34,693 bases of DNA from contig NZ_FNEK01000055.1 of assembly GCF_900099935.1 (NCBI RefSeq), forward strand, positions 1 through 34,693, read 5' to 3'. Below, piece after piece: positions 7,691 to 15,149 of the stretch. This DNA comes from Aliiruegeria lutimaris (GTDB lineage: Bacteria; Pseudomonadota; Alphaproteobacteria; Rhodobacterales; Rhodobacteraceae). Made by a program: the position numbers and the translations under genes. The notes under the pieces are model-generated. The model ran no database searches. It saw only the letters and a list, made by a program, of their open reading frames with translations, and was not told the DNA's origin. Numbering within the stretch: the first letter of the stretch is position 1; each line of letters begins with the position of its first letter.

Positions 7691-8194
7691 ATGGCATTTC
7701 TGGACCGGCTCACGAAGCTCTTGGCCGCGATCTGCATGATCGGCGTCGGTGTCTCCTTCGCCACGCTGATCGTCGTCGTTCTCATCCAGGTCGTCGGCCG
7801 GACAATCGGTTCCTCGCCGGTCTGGACCGAGGAGCTGACCCGCTTCGCCCTTCTCTATCTCGCCGCGTTCGGGGTCGGGCTGTCGCTGCGCTCTGGCGAC
7901 CTCGTCAACGTGGACGTGATCTGCGAAAACCTTCCCGCGCCGTTTCCCTGGGTCCTGCGGCTCCTCTCTGCGGCTCTGACCGGGACGCTGGCGCTGATCC
8001 TCATCCCCTATTCCTGGAAGTTCACCTCCATCGGCAAGATGCAAACCTCGCCCGCGCTCGGGTTGAGGATGGACATGGTCCATTTCACAGTGACGCTGCT
8101 GCTGGTCCTGCTCTGCGTCTTCGCGTTCCTGCGCGTCGTCCAGATGCTCTTTGCCGGCGATGACGGCATTCCTCTCAAGCAAAAGGAGGGTTGA
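7691..8194 (+). CDS. dctQ: TRAP transporter small membrane subunit (DctQ family)
   Basis: This 167-residue inner-membrane protein has four predicted transmembrane helices, at about 13-34 (ICMIGVGVSFATLIVVVLIQVV), 49-67, 86-108 and 130-152. The family signature is the amphipathic segment between helices 1 and 2, SSPVWTEELTRFALLYLAAFG, followed by GLSLRSGDLVNVDV. DctQ forms the fixed companion of the large DctM permease. The start at 7691 is chosen over an in-frame ATG-like position 33 bases earlier because MAFLDRL fits the family N-terminus. The gene ends five bases before dctM, and the dctM ribosome-binding site lies within its last codons. Confidence 0.93.
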   Translation: MAFLDRLTKLLAAICMIGVGVSFATLIVVVLIQVVGRTIGSSPVWTEELTRFALLYLAAFGVGLSLRSGDLVNVDVICENLPAPFPWVLRLLSAALTGTLALILIPYSWKFTSIGKMQTSPALGLRMDMVHFTVTLLLVLLCVFAFLRVVQMLFAGDDGIPLKQKEG

Positions 8195-8198
8195 GACC

Positions 8199-9476
8199 AT
8201 GGAAGTCTGGGTTCTCTTCGCCGTCTTCATCACCGGGCTGGTCATTGGCGTTCCCGTCGCCGTGACGCTCGGCCTCTCTTCGGCCGTCTATCTCCTGATG
8301 TCCGGCATTCCGCTCGTGGTCATGCCACAGAAGATCTATGCCGGCATGGATGTCTTTGTGCTGCTCTCCATCCCCGGCTTCATCCTCGCCGGTAACCTTA
8401 TGAACCGCGGCGGCATCACCAACCGGATTATCCGCTTCGCCAACGCCCTTGTCGGCTGGATCCGCGGCGGGCTGGGTCTGACCAACATCGCCGCTTCCAT
8501 GCTCTTTGGCGGCATCACCGGAACCGCCGTGGCCGATGCGGCCTCCATCGGCGGCGTGATGATCCCCGGCATGAAGAAAGCCGGCTACCCAGCCGATTTT
8601 TCCGCCGCCGTCACCGCGGCCTCCTCCACCGTCGGACCGATCATTCCGCCATCCGTGCCGATGATCATCGTCGGCGCACTCTCGGGCATTTCCGTCGGCA
8701 AGATGTTCATGGCCGGTGCCGTGCCGGGAATCCTGATGGGGCTCGCCATGATGGTGACCTGCTACATCATTTCGGTGCGCAAGAACTTCCCGCGCCAGGA
8801 ATGGCAGGGCGTCGGCGAGGTGGTAGGTTCCTTCGCCCATGCCTTCTGGGCGCTCGCCATGACCGGCCTGATCATCTACGGCCTGCTGTCGGGGGTGGCC
8901 ACGCCGACCGAGACCGCCGTTGTCGCCTCCCTCTATGCCTTCATCGTAGGTGCCTTCGTCTATCGCGAACTGCCGGTGCGGGAGCTGCCGCATGTGCTGG
9001 TCGAGAGCGGCATTTCTTCGGCGGCCATTCTGGCGCTCGTGGGCTTCGCCAATGTCTTCGGCTGGATCCTCGTGTCTGAACAGATCCCGCAGGCCATCGC
9101 CAACGCTGTGCTCTCGATGACCGACAGCCGGATCCTGGTGATCCTGATCATCAACCTGCTGCTGCTCTTCGTCGGCATGTTCATGGAGACGATCGCGGCG
9201 CTGATCATCCTCTTCGTGCCGCTTCTTTCGCTGGCGGAGGCCGTCGGCATCGAGCCGCTGCATTTCGCCACCTTCGCGGTGCTCAACCTGATGATCGGCC
9301 TGACCACGCCGCCCGTCGGTGTCTGCCTCTTCGTCTGCGCCGGCATCGCCAAGCTGCAGCTGACACCGGTCGTCCGCGCGATCTTCCCCTTCCTTGTGAC
9401 GAACATCCTCGTGCTGCTCGCGGTCTCCTTCTACTCGCCGCTCGCTACCTGGCTTCCAAACCTGCTCATGCCGTAG
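8199..9476 (+). CDS. dctM: TRAP transporter large permease (DctM family)
   Basis: This 425-residue inner-membrane permease moves solute by sodium-coupled, elevator-type transport together with DctQ and the binding protein. It is almost entirely hydrophobic, with about 12-13 helices and re-entrant loops. Family blocks are PGFILAGNLMNRGGITNRII, the glycine/alanine-rich GLTNIAASMLFGGITGTAVA, SSTVGPIIPPSVPMIIVGAL, and near the C-terminus LTTPPVGVCLFVCAGIAKL. The ATG at 8199 is supported by AAAAGGAGGG at 8181-8190, inside the end of dctQ; the frame is open earlier but without a better start. Nine bases separate it from the IdnD-like gene, so transporter and enzyme belong to one operon. Confidence 0.95.
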   Translation: MEVWVLFAVFITGLVIGVPVAVTLGLSSAVYLLMSGIPLVVMPQKIYAGMDVFVLLSIPGFILAGNLMNRGGITNRIIRFANALVGWIRGGLGLTNIAASMLFGGITGTAVADAASIGGVMIPGMKKAGYPADFSAAVTAASSTVGPIIPPSVPMIIVGALSGISVGKMFMAGAVPGILMGLAMMVTCYIISVRKNFPRQEWQGVGEVVGSFAHAFWALAMTGLIIYGLLSGVATPTETAVVASLYAFIVGAFVYRELPVRELPHVLVESGISSAAILALVGFANVFGWILVSEQIPQAIANAVLSMTDSRILVILIINLLLLFVGMFMETIAALIILFVPLLSLAEAVGIEPLHFATFAVLNLMIGLTTPPVGVCLFVCAGIAKLQLTPVVRAIFPFLVTNILVLLAVSFYSPLATWLPNLLMP

Positions 9477-9485
9477 GAGTTGCCG

Positions 9486-10532
9486 ATGAAAACCAGAGTT
9501 TGCCGTCTTCACGGCCAGGAAGACCTCCGCATCGAGGAAATCCCCGTCGAGGGCCCTGCCACCGGCGAAGTCCTTGTCGCCGTCGGGGCAGGGGGAATCT
9601 GCGGGTCGGACCAGCACTACTACTCCCAGGGCGGAATCGGCGTGATCCGGGTCCGCGAGCCGATTATCCTCGGTCACGAGGCCGCGGGCACCGTGATCGA
9701 ACTCGGCGAGGGCGTGGAAGGTCTCGCAGTGGGGGATCGCGTCGCAATGAACCCCTCGCATCCATGCGGGACTTGCAAATACTGTCAGCAGGGCATGTTC
9801 AACCACTGCCTGGAAATGCGCTTCAAGGGGTCTGCGCTGCGCATGCCGCATGAACAGGGCCTGTTCCGCGACCGCATCGCGGTCTCTGCCGCGCAGTGCC
9901 ACAAGGTCGGTGACGGCATCACCATCGGTGAGGCGGCCTGTTCCGAACCGCTCTCGGTTTGTGTCCATGCGCGCAGCAAGGCCGGGGACCTCAAGGGGAA
10001 ATCGGTTCTGGTCGCGGGATCCGGGCCGATTGGAGTGCTCTGCGCGGCGCTCGCGGCCGAGGCCGGTGCCTCGGAAATCGTGGTGACCGACCTTCAGGAC
10101 GTCCCCCTCGCCGTCGCCGCACAGATGGGCGCGACCGAGACGATCAATGTCGCCACCAATGGCGACCGGATGAAGGAATTTTCGGCAGAGAAGGGGCATT
10201 TCGACGTCTGTTTCGAATGCACCGCCGCCGAACCGGCCATCCGTTCGGCCATCGACGCGCTGCACCCCTGCGGAATTCTTGTTCAGGTCGGTGTAAGTGG
10301 CGACTTGCCGCTGCCGATCAACTTTATCGTCAGCAAGGAAATCGAGATCCGCGGCACGCACCGTTTCCACCCGGAATTCGCGGAAGCGGTCGCGCTGATC
10401 AACAGCCGCGCCATCGACCTGCGTCCGATGATCACCCACACCTTCCCGCTTGAGGATGCAAAGCAGGCCATCGAACTGGCCAGCGACAGAACGGCAGCCG
10501 TCAAGGTTCAGCTCGGCTTCGCCGGCGCGTGA
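9486..10532 (+). CDS. idnD: Zinc-dependent L-idonate 5-dehydrogenase-like enzyme (possibly L-gulonate 5-dehydrogenase)
   Basis: This 348-residue medium-chain dehydrogenase would be cytoplasmic and NAD(P)-dependent. The catalytic zinc site is C39 (GGICGSDQHYY), H64 and E65 (LGHEAAG) and E154 (SEPLSV). Structural zinc cysteines are C94, C97, C100 and C108. The Rossmann motif GSGPIG is at 178-183. MRFKGSALRMPH and the C-terminal AAVKVQLGF closely resemble E. coli IdnD. IdnD oxidises L-idonate to 5-ketogluconate, but close relatives oxidise L-gulonate to D-fructuronate, which would feed UxuB and UxuA encoded next door. The start at 9486 follows AGGAG; a TTG six bases earlier is less likely. It is the last gene of the gntR-dctPQM transcript, before a strong terminator. 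Confidence 0.85.
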   Translation: MKTRVCRLHGQEDLRIEEIPVEGPATGEVLVAVGAGGICGSDQHYYSQGGIGVIRVREPIILGHEAAGTVIELGEGVEGLAVGDRVAMNPSHPCGTCKYCQQGMFNHCLEMRFKGSALRMPHEQGLFRDRIAVSAAQCHKVGDGITIGEAACSEPLSVCVHARSKAGDLKGKSVLVAGSGPIGVLCAALAAEAGASEIVVTDLQDVPLAVAAQMGATETINVATNGDRMKEFSAEKGHFDVCFECTAAEPAIRSAIDALHPCGILVQVGVSGDLPLPINFIVSKEIEIRGTHRFHPEFAEAVALINSRAIDLRPMITHTFPLEDAKQAIELASDRTAAVKVQLGFAGA

Positions 10533-10629
10533 ACGGGGCTCCCCGTTCGGGGCGAAGCCCTGACCGAGGCGGCATTATCAGATAGCGCGCGACTCGGCAT
10601 TGTTCGCCGCATTTGCACGCCCATGCACA

Positions 10630-10660
10630 GAAAGCCCCCGACCACCCGGCGGGGGCTTTC
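10630..10660 (+). terminator. Factor-independent terminator after the TRAP/dehydrogenase operon
   Basis: GAAAGCCCCCG (10630-10640) pairs with CGGGGGCTTTC (10650-10660) to give an 11-bp stem with a 9-base loop. The A and T bases at the stem foot make it look bidirectional. It marks the end of the uronate module, about 100 bases past the dehydrogenase stop. Confidence 0.8.
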
Positions 10661-10784
10661 GTGTTCGGGTGCTGTCAGAAGCCGCCAAGGGCGCCGGATC
10701 GTATCGCGATATCCCACAGGGCGCAGTTTGAGCAGGGCACACCACTGCTCGGGCCGGCGATATCGCACGTCATCCCGATCTTAT

Positions 10785-10829
10785 TGGTGGCGCCGTTCGG
10801 GGGCGAACCGACGACCTCGTCATCGCGAA
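10785..10829 (-). repeat. Diverged copy of the tRNA-Ala 3' half (candidate attachment-site remnant)
   Basis: Read on the minus strand, these 45 bases match the 3' part of the intact tRNA-Ala at 22158-22202 at 40 positions, from the anticodon loop through the T-arm and acceptor strand to the encoded CCA. The five differences are one base in the anticodon-loop region, two in the T-loop, one at the base of the T-stem and one in the acceptor. The 5' half of a tRNA is absent; IS5 transposase sequence lies directly against it. A 3' tRNA fragment in the same orientation as an intact tRNA is the usual trace of site-specific integration into a tRNA gene. Confidence 0.7.
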
Positions 10830-11418
10830 TTCTGTCGGCATCGTAGCCCTTGGCGGCCAGCAGCACGATAGGCTCCGGAAGGTCATCGTCCATGACAAGA
10901 TCAAAGCCGAGATAGCTCGATGTCTGGCCGGACGTAATGGCACTTCGCATGGGTAGCCCTGCGGCATTCACCCGGAGATGGATCTTGGTTGTGAGGCCGT
11001 CCCAGGAACGGCCAAAACCCTGCCGTGGTGTCCCCCTTTAGCGCCCGCTGCCCCCACCGGTCGATTGCTGCGCAATCAACTGCCGGGCAGTGGATGATTG
11101 GCACCAACAACAGTGTTGCCGACCATTTGCATGGCGTCGGGAACGATCCGGCTCTCGTGCAGCCCCTCCAGGATCTGCTCCCAGAGACCGGCGAGCGTCC
11201 AGCGTCGGAACTGCCGATAGACACTCGACCGCTTGCCGGACTCTTGCGGCAAGTCCCGCCACGGCGCCCCCGTGCGGGCAATCCAGAAAAAAGCCATCAA
11301 GAACAAGGCGGTGGTTGGTGGGTTTGCGCCCGTTGGGGACACGGACTGTCAGGATGAACGGTTCAAGGAAGGCCCACTCCTCGCCCGACACCAGGTCTCG
11401 TGACAAGCTGGCCTCCAT
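10830..11418 (-). pseudogene. Decayed IS5-family transposase
   Basis: The N-terminus begins at 11418 with MEASLSRDLVSGEEWAFLEPF and carries GRKPTNHRLVLDGFF. The frame then shifts near 11288 to WIARTGAPWRDLPQ followed by YRQFRRWTLAGLWEQILEGL, which is the IS5 N-terminal block. After further shifts around 11040-11090, the catalytic region continues as GRSWDGLTTKIHLRVNAAGL and then VLLAAKGYDADRIRDD. Three frames are needed and the C-terminal third is missing, replaced by the tRNA-like fragment at 10785-10829. It cannot make an active transposase. No inverted repeats were recognised. It lies just inside the left edge of the proposed island. Confidence 0.85.
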
Positions 11419-11878
11419 CGCAGATACCAGCTTGAATCACGATCAGCGGGCGACGTGAATCCCTTTTGTCATCAGAGCCGGTGCTGACCCGAAGCGCTGC
11501 AGAAGATCGCCGGAACGGTCTACTGAGATATACCGGCCTCCTTACCGAAGTCTGGAGCCAAAGGCTTAATTGCCGCAGGGCTGGAATTCGATTGCGTGGC
11601 GGATCGCGAATAAGCAAATATGTATTGTCGCCATTGGATTTGTGCGGCGCAGTCACGCGACAGTATTGCGCGGAGATTCTTTCGCAATCGCTTTGCTCTT
11701 GGATGTCCGCGTGACCTGTCGCCGGGGGGCTACAAAGTGCCGAGGTGGGCGCAATCAATTCGCTACATTCCGAGTAGCTCCCTATGAAGCGATGTGTCGT
11801 TCGCGAACAGCAGATCATCCAGACTGGTGGCACGATTAGGTTCATCCGGCAACGGAAGTCAGAGGAGAGGATGTCTTC
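11419..11878. other. Intergenic region with two palindromes upstream of the oxidoreductase gene
   Basis: No convincing gene is present in these 460 bases; base composition is lower in GC than the neighbours. Two short palindromic sites stand out. AGCGCTGC at 11493-11500 repeats the motif found twice in the 14.8-15.0 kb promoter region, and GTTCGCGAAC at 11799-11808 is a perfect 10-bp CpG-centred palindrome. A GAGGAGAGG ribosome-binding site at 11862-11870 serves the next gene. Confidence 0.5.
11799..11808. promoter_or_regulatory. Perfect palindrome, candidate LacI-type operator
   Basis: GTTCGCGAAC is self-complementary and has the central CpG into which LacI-family hinge leucines intercalate. 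It lies 71 bases before the start of the 6PGDH-like gene. A LacI-type regulator is encoded in the same cluster. No -35/-10 pair was clear enough to report. Confidence 0.35.
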
Positions 11879-12751
11879 ATGAACAGAAAAGTCGGGATCG
11901 TTGGTGTCGGCGCTATGGGCGGCGCGATCGCAAGGCGGCTTCTGTCGCAGGGTTGGGAGGTGACGCTGTGGAACCTTGTTCCAGAGGATCTTGATGCCTT
12001 CGACGACATCCAGGGCGCGCGCCGGGCGAAAACACCGGCCGAAGCTGCCTCGGTGGGACGTGTCATCACCTCGGTGGCCAATGACCAGGCGGTGCGCGAC
12101 GTGACGACCGGCCCGGACGGCATTGCCGCGGGGTTGCCCGAGGGAGGAACACATATTTCCATGTCGACGGTCTCACCGGAAGTGGTCACCGAAATGGCCG
12201 CGGCTTCCGGGGCGACGTATTTCGTCTCGGCGCCGGTCTTCGGACGCCCGGTTGCGGCCGAGGACGGCAAGCTTTGGGTTGCCCTGTCCGGGCCTGAAGC
12301 GGGACGCGCTGTGGCAAAGGAAGTGCTGGCCGATGTCTCTCAATTGGTGAAGGAATTTGGTGACGCGCCCGAAGCCGCTGTACACGTCAAGATCGCAGGG
12401 AATTTCGTCATTGCCTCGGCCATCGAGGCTATGAGCGAGGCTTTCGACGTATTGAGCCGGTCGGGAACCGACCCGCGACTGTTCCACGAGATGATGAGCG
12501 ATTCGATCTTTGCCTCCGTTATCCACCAGAACTACGGGCGGATCATTCTCGATGAAGCCTTCGACCCACCGGGTTTCCGGCTCGCGCTTGGCGGCAAGGA
12601 TATCGGGCTGGCTCGTGATCTTGCGCAGCACGCTGGCACCTCGCTCCCCTTCGGCGACATTCTCGCGGCGCGCTTTGCCACGGCAATGGAGCAGGGCTAT
12701 GGCGACAAGGACTGGAACGCGATTTCCAAGTTTCGCGATCCGGTGGGCTGA
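11879..12751 (+). CDS. NAD(P)-dependent oxidoreductase, beta-hydroxyacid dehydrogenase/6PGDH-like family
   Basis: This 290-residue protein has an N-terminal Rossmann domain with GVGAMGG (9-15) and a C-terminal helical domain. MSTVSPE at 95-101 sits where the family's substrate-binding serine loop lies. The catalytic Lys is K171 in HVKIAGNF, where the canonical family has GxxxKxxNN; here the second Asn is Phe, as in imine-reductase-like members. FGRPVAAEDGKLWVALSGP is also typical of that subgroup. The substrate could be a hydroxyacid or an imine; neither can be fixed from sequence. The start follows a strong GAGGAGAGG. It stands alone on the plus strand, before a bidirectional terminator, as the first intact gene of the proposed island, and may act on an intermediate of the sugar pathway downstream. 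Confidence 0.9.
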   Translation: MNRKVGIVGVGAMGGAIARRLLSQGWEVTLWNLVPEDLDAFDDIQGARRAKTPAEAASVGRVITSVANDQAVRDVTTGPDGIAAGLPEGGTHISMSTVSPEVVTEMAAASGATYFVSAPVFGRPVAAEDGKLWVALSGPEAGRAVAKEVLADVSQLVKEFGDAPEAAVHVKIAGNFVIASAIEAMSEAFDVLSRSGTDPRLFHEMMSDSIFASVIHQNYGRIILDEAFDPPGFRLALGGKDIGLARDLAQHAGTSLPFGDILAARFATAMEQGYGDKDWNAISKFRDPVG

Positions 12752-12876
12752 CCGAAAGCTGCAGTGCAAGACAAGACGGTTGCCCTACGGGTTCAGTCTC
12801 GGGGCGGCAGGGCGGTCTCAAGGCCGTCCGCGCCGTCCGACGTAATATCCGGCGCGCCAGATCGCAAAAAAAACGG

Positions 12877-12910
12877 CAACGCCCCCGGCAAGGACAGGCC
12901 GGGGGCGTTG
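12877..12910. terminator. Bidirectional factor-independent terminator
   Basis: CAACGCCCCCGGC (12877-12889) pairs perfectly with GCCGGGGGCGTTG (12898-12910), giving a 13-bp stem with an 8-base loop. An eight-A run lies just left of the stem (U-run for the minus strand) and GTGTTTT lies to the right. It ends both the oxidoreductase gene and the minus-strand aldo/keto reductase gene. Confidence 0.9.
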
Positions 12911-12953
12911 GTGTTTTCAGAATTCGTTGCGTCGACGCTTTTGCGCGGGCACG

Positions 12954-14009
12954 TCACTCTTCGGCATAATCGGCGTGCAACGCGAGGTCCGCTGCGCAAA
13001 AGCTGTCCTTGGCGAAGTTGCGCTGGTGCCAGTAGGGGTAGATGAATGGCAGTTTGCTGACGGCGTGCAATTCGGCACGGTCTTGGTTGGTCAGTTCGAG
13101 ATCCACGGCCGCAAAATTGTCGCGGAACTGAGCCTCGTTGCGTCCGCCTACCACCAGCGAGCTGATGGCTGGCCGTTCCAGCAGCCAGGCCAGCGCGACC
13201 TGCGCCGCCGAAACGTTATGACGCTCCCCGACTGCGACCAACACCTCCACGATGTCCCACAGGCGCTCGACGTCGCGGATCGGCGGTTCGGTCCAGCCTG
13301 CGAATTGCCGGGTGTCCTTCGGTGTTTCCTGGCCGCGCCGATGCTTTCCGGTGAGCAGCCCGGCTGCCAACGGACTCCAGACCAACACGCCCAGCCCCTG
13401 ATCGACCGAAATTGGCAGCAGTTCATACTCCGCTTCTCGGGCTTCAAGTGTGTAGTGGATCTGCTGGGTCGCGAAACGCGGACGGCGGTCGCGCTCGCTG
13501 ACCGCCAGCGATTTCATGACGTGCCACCCGGAGAAATTCGAGCAGCCGATATAGCGCACCTTGCCTTGGGTCACGAGCGTATCGAGCGCGGCCAGCATTT
13601 CGTCTACCGGCGTTTTTCCGTCCCACTCATGCATGTAGTATATGTCGATATGGTCGGTACGAAGACGCTTCAGGCTGCGCTCGCATTCGCGGATGAGGTG
13701 ATAGCGGGAGTAACCCTCGTCATTAGGGCCCTCGCCGATTCTCATCCGGGCTTTCGACGTGACCAAAACCTGGTCACGGCGACCGTCCAACACTTCGCCC
13801 AGGATCTCTTCGGCGCGACCGAGCGAGTACATGTTGGCGGTGTCGAAGAGATTGACCCCGTTGTCGATGCACAAATCGACAAGCCGCCGTGCTTCGTCCA
13901 CGCCCTGGTTTCCGACCATCGCGAAATCGCCGCGCCCACCGAAGGAAAAAGTACCCATGGTGATCACCGAGACCTTTAGGCCCGTGCGTCCGAGTGTTCT
14001 GTATTTCAT
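12954..14009 (-). CDS. Aldo/keto reductase
   Basis: This 351-residue (alpha/beta)8-barrel enzyme reduces or oxidises carbonyl/hydroxyl groups with NADP(H) in the cytoplasm. The full catalytic tetrad is visible: D56 and Y61 in FDTANMYSLG, K86 in VTSKAR and H127 in YYMHEWD. The cofactor region GCSNFSGWH and the C-terminal VVGGRNEAQFRDN are typical of the AKR family that includes L-glyceraldehyde and sugar reductases. GGAGGAA precedes the ATG at 14009. It is 35 bases downstream of the racemase-fold gene and shares its transcript, ending at the bidirectional terminator. Given the neighbouring sugar ABC importer it probably oxidises or reduces a sugar or a sugar-derived ketone; the substrate is inferred only as a class. 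Confidence 0.94.
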   Translation of the reverse strand: MKYRTLGRTGLKVSVITMGTFSFGGRGDFAMVGNQGVDEARRLVDLCIDNGVNLFDTANMYSLGRAEEILGEVLDGRRDQVLVTSKARMRIGEGPNDEGYSRYHLIRECERSLKRLRTDHIDIYYMHEWDGKTPVDEMLAALDTLVTQGKVRYIGCSNFSGWHVMKSLAVSERDRRPRFATQQIHYTLEAREAEYELLPISVDQGLGVLVWSPLAAGLLTGKHRRGQETPKDTRQFAGWTEPPIRDVERLWDIVEVLVAVGERHNVSAAQVALAWLLERPAISSLVVGGRNEAQFRDNFAAVDLELTNQDRAELHAVSKLPFIYPYWHQRNFAKDSFCAADLALHADYAEE

Positions 14010-14044
14010 AGTTTATTCCTCCGAAAACTTGCTGGCAGGCAACG

Positions 14045-14731
14045 TCAGGACTTCAGGACGCGGCCAAGGTGGATCATTCCGAGTTCAGGGCTGGTGAGGA
14101 CGGGGACGCGGATAGCCGCATCGCCATAGTGTTCCCAGGCGCGCGCCATCGAAGCCTGGGCAAGCAGAACCACATCGACATTGGCGGCAAGCTCGGCAAT
14201 CGCATCCGCCACCATCCGATCATGGCTGGCTGTGTCGCCTTCTGTGAGTTTCGCAAAGGCGCCCTCGCAGAGGCTGCTGCTGATCTTCCGGTCCGTGGCG
14301 CCTCGTGCTTCGGCGGTGGATCGGATCAAGGCGGTGGTTGGTGCAAGTGTGGTGGGAAGGGTCGCAAGAACACCGATACGGCGATGTTCGGTGACGGCCT
14401 TTATCGCCATGCCCTCGTCGATCCGTATCAATGTTTCGCCGAAAAAGGGGCGGAGCGCCTCTGTCGCCGCGCCCAGAGACGAGCAGGTGACCAGAACGGC
14501 GCCCGCGCCCGCCTCGACTGCGGAGGCGACATGGCCGAACACGCGCCGCATGGTCGTATGTGACAGAGCCCCATCACGGATAGCGTTCTTCAGCAGGCTT
14601 TCGTCAACGATGTTGAAGTGGGTCCAGTCCGGCAGTTCGCGTGCACGAAGCGGCTCGATAACAGGAATCAGGCCAGGGACGGTGTGAAGCATGCACAGTG
14701 TGTTGTTCCTTGCTGGCGAGCCCGATGTCAT
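14045..14731 (-). CDS. Aspartate/glutamate racemase-fold protein with one catalytic cysteine
   Basis: This 228-residue protein belongs to the Asp/Glu/hydantoin racemase superfamily. The first catalytic Cys is visible as C83 in VLVTCSSLG. The second Cys of true racemases is missing: the matching block reads VVLLAQASMARAW (about 188-199). With one Cys, the chemistry may be isomerisation or decarboxylation (as in arylmalonate decarboxylase) rather than two-base racemisation. The start at 14731 follows AGAGGAACTCAG; the frame is open 17 codons further without a site. It is the first gene of the minus-strand pair with the aldo/keto reductase, and it diverges from the ABC importer with 418 bases between. 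It probably acts on a sugar-acid intermediate of the same pathway (inference). Confidence 0.88.
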   Translation of the reverse strand: MTSGSPARNNTLCMLHTVPGLIPVIEPLRARELPDWTHFNIVDESLLKNAIRDGALSHTTMRRVFGHVASAVEAGAGAVLVTCSSLGAATEALRPFFGETLIRIDEGMAIKAVTEHRRIGVLATLPTTLAPTTALIRSTAEARGATDRKISSSLCEGAFAKLTEGDTASHDRMVADAIAELAANVDVVLLAQASMARAWEHYGDAAIRVPVLTSPELGMIHLGRVLKS

Positions 14732-14808
14732 CTGAGTTCCTCTAAGAATCTGGAATGATTGGTGTGGTCTCCACCTTGGCAAACTCTATCGACTCTTTCG
14801 TCGAAAAA

Positions 14809-14849
14809 GCAGCGCTGCCACTATGAGGGATCGAGGGGCTCATGTTCAA
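14809..14849 (-). promoter_or_regulatory. Predicted promoter and operator of the racemase/AKR operon
   Basis: On the minus strand a -35 TTGAAC (14844-14849) and a -10 CATAGT (14820-14825) are 18 bases apart. A perfect 10-bp palindrome GCAGCGCTGC (14809-14818) begins one base after the -10, over the expected start of transcription. A repressor bound there would block initiation. The same arrangement recurs in the divergent promoter at 14957-15016. Confidence 0.5.
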
Positions 14850-14956
14850 CAGAATGTTCAAGTGCTTAACTGGGAAGTGCCAAATTGCCTATCATGTTGT
14901 TCTTCCAGCGGCTGCAGGACGCATTTTTTACACATCAAGATAGTTGAATTTTTTGT

Positions 14957-15016
14957 TTGACAAGAATCGATGCAAATGTCTGAATGACAGCGCTGCCATT
15001 GGGAGGTGGTAGCGCT
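14957..15016 (+). promoter_or_regulatory. Predicted promoter and operators of the ABC importer operon
   Basis: A perfect -35 TTGACA (14957-14962) is 17 bases from a weak -10 CTGAAT (14980-14985). CAGCGCTG (14988-14995) follows two bases later, and a further AGCGCT (15011-15016) lies 22 bases, about two helical turns, downstream between centres. The 11-mer CAGCGCTGCCA here is identical to one at 14810-14820. The leader to the permease ATG at 15150 is long, about 150 bases. Confidence 0.5.
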
Positions 15017-15149
15017 CTTATATGAAATTTGTGGTGTGCAACCCGCCTCTGTGGGGACTGGTCTTCTTTTGCCCGGAGAGACGCGTGATTGCATTTGCCA
15101 GAGGTGGAATCCAGTCCTTCGGGGCCGGTTCCTGGGAGGATGGCTACTC

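Noticed and set aside
8175-10439. A 754-codon open frame on the minus strand across dctM and the dehydrogenase gene
   Set aside because: It is antisense to two clear genes, has extreme Asp/Arg/Gly/His composition and no domain; it is a high-GC shadow.
11308-14343. The 16-mer AAGGCGGTGGTTGGTG found in both the IS5 remnant (about 11308) and the racemase-fold gene (about 14328)
   Set aside because: A single exact 16-base match is plausible by chance in 35 kb of GC-rich DNA, and neither flank extends it.
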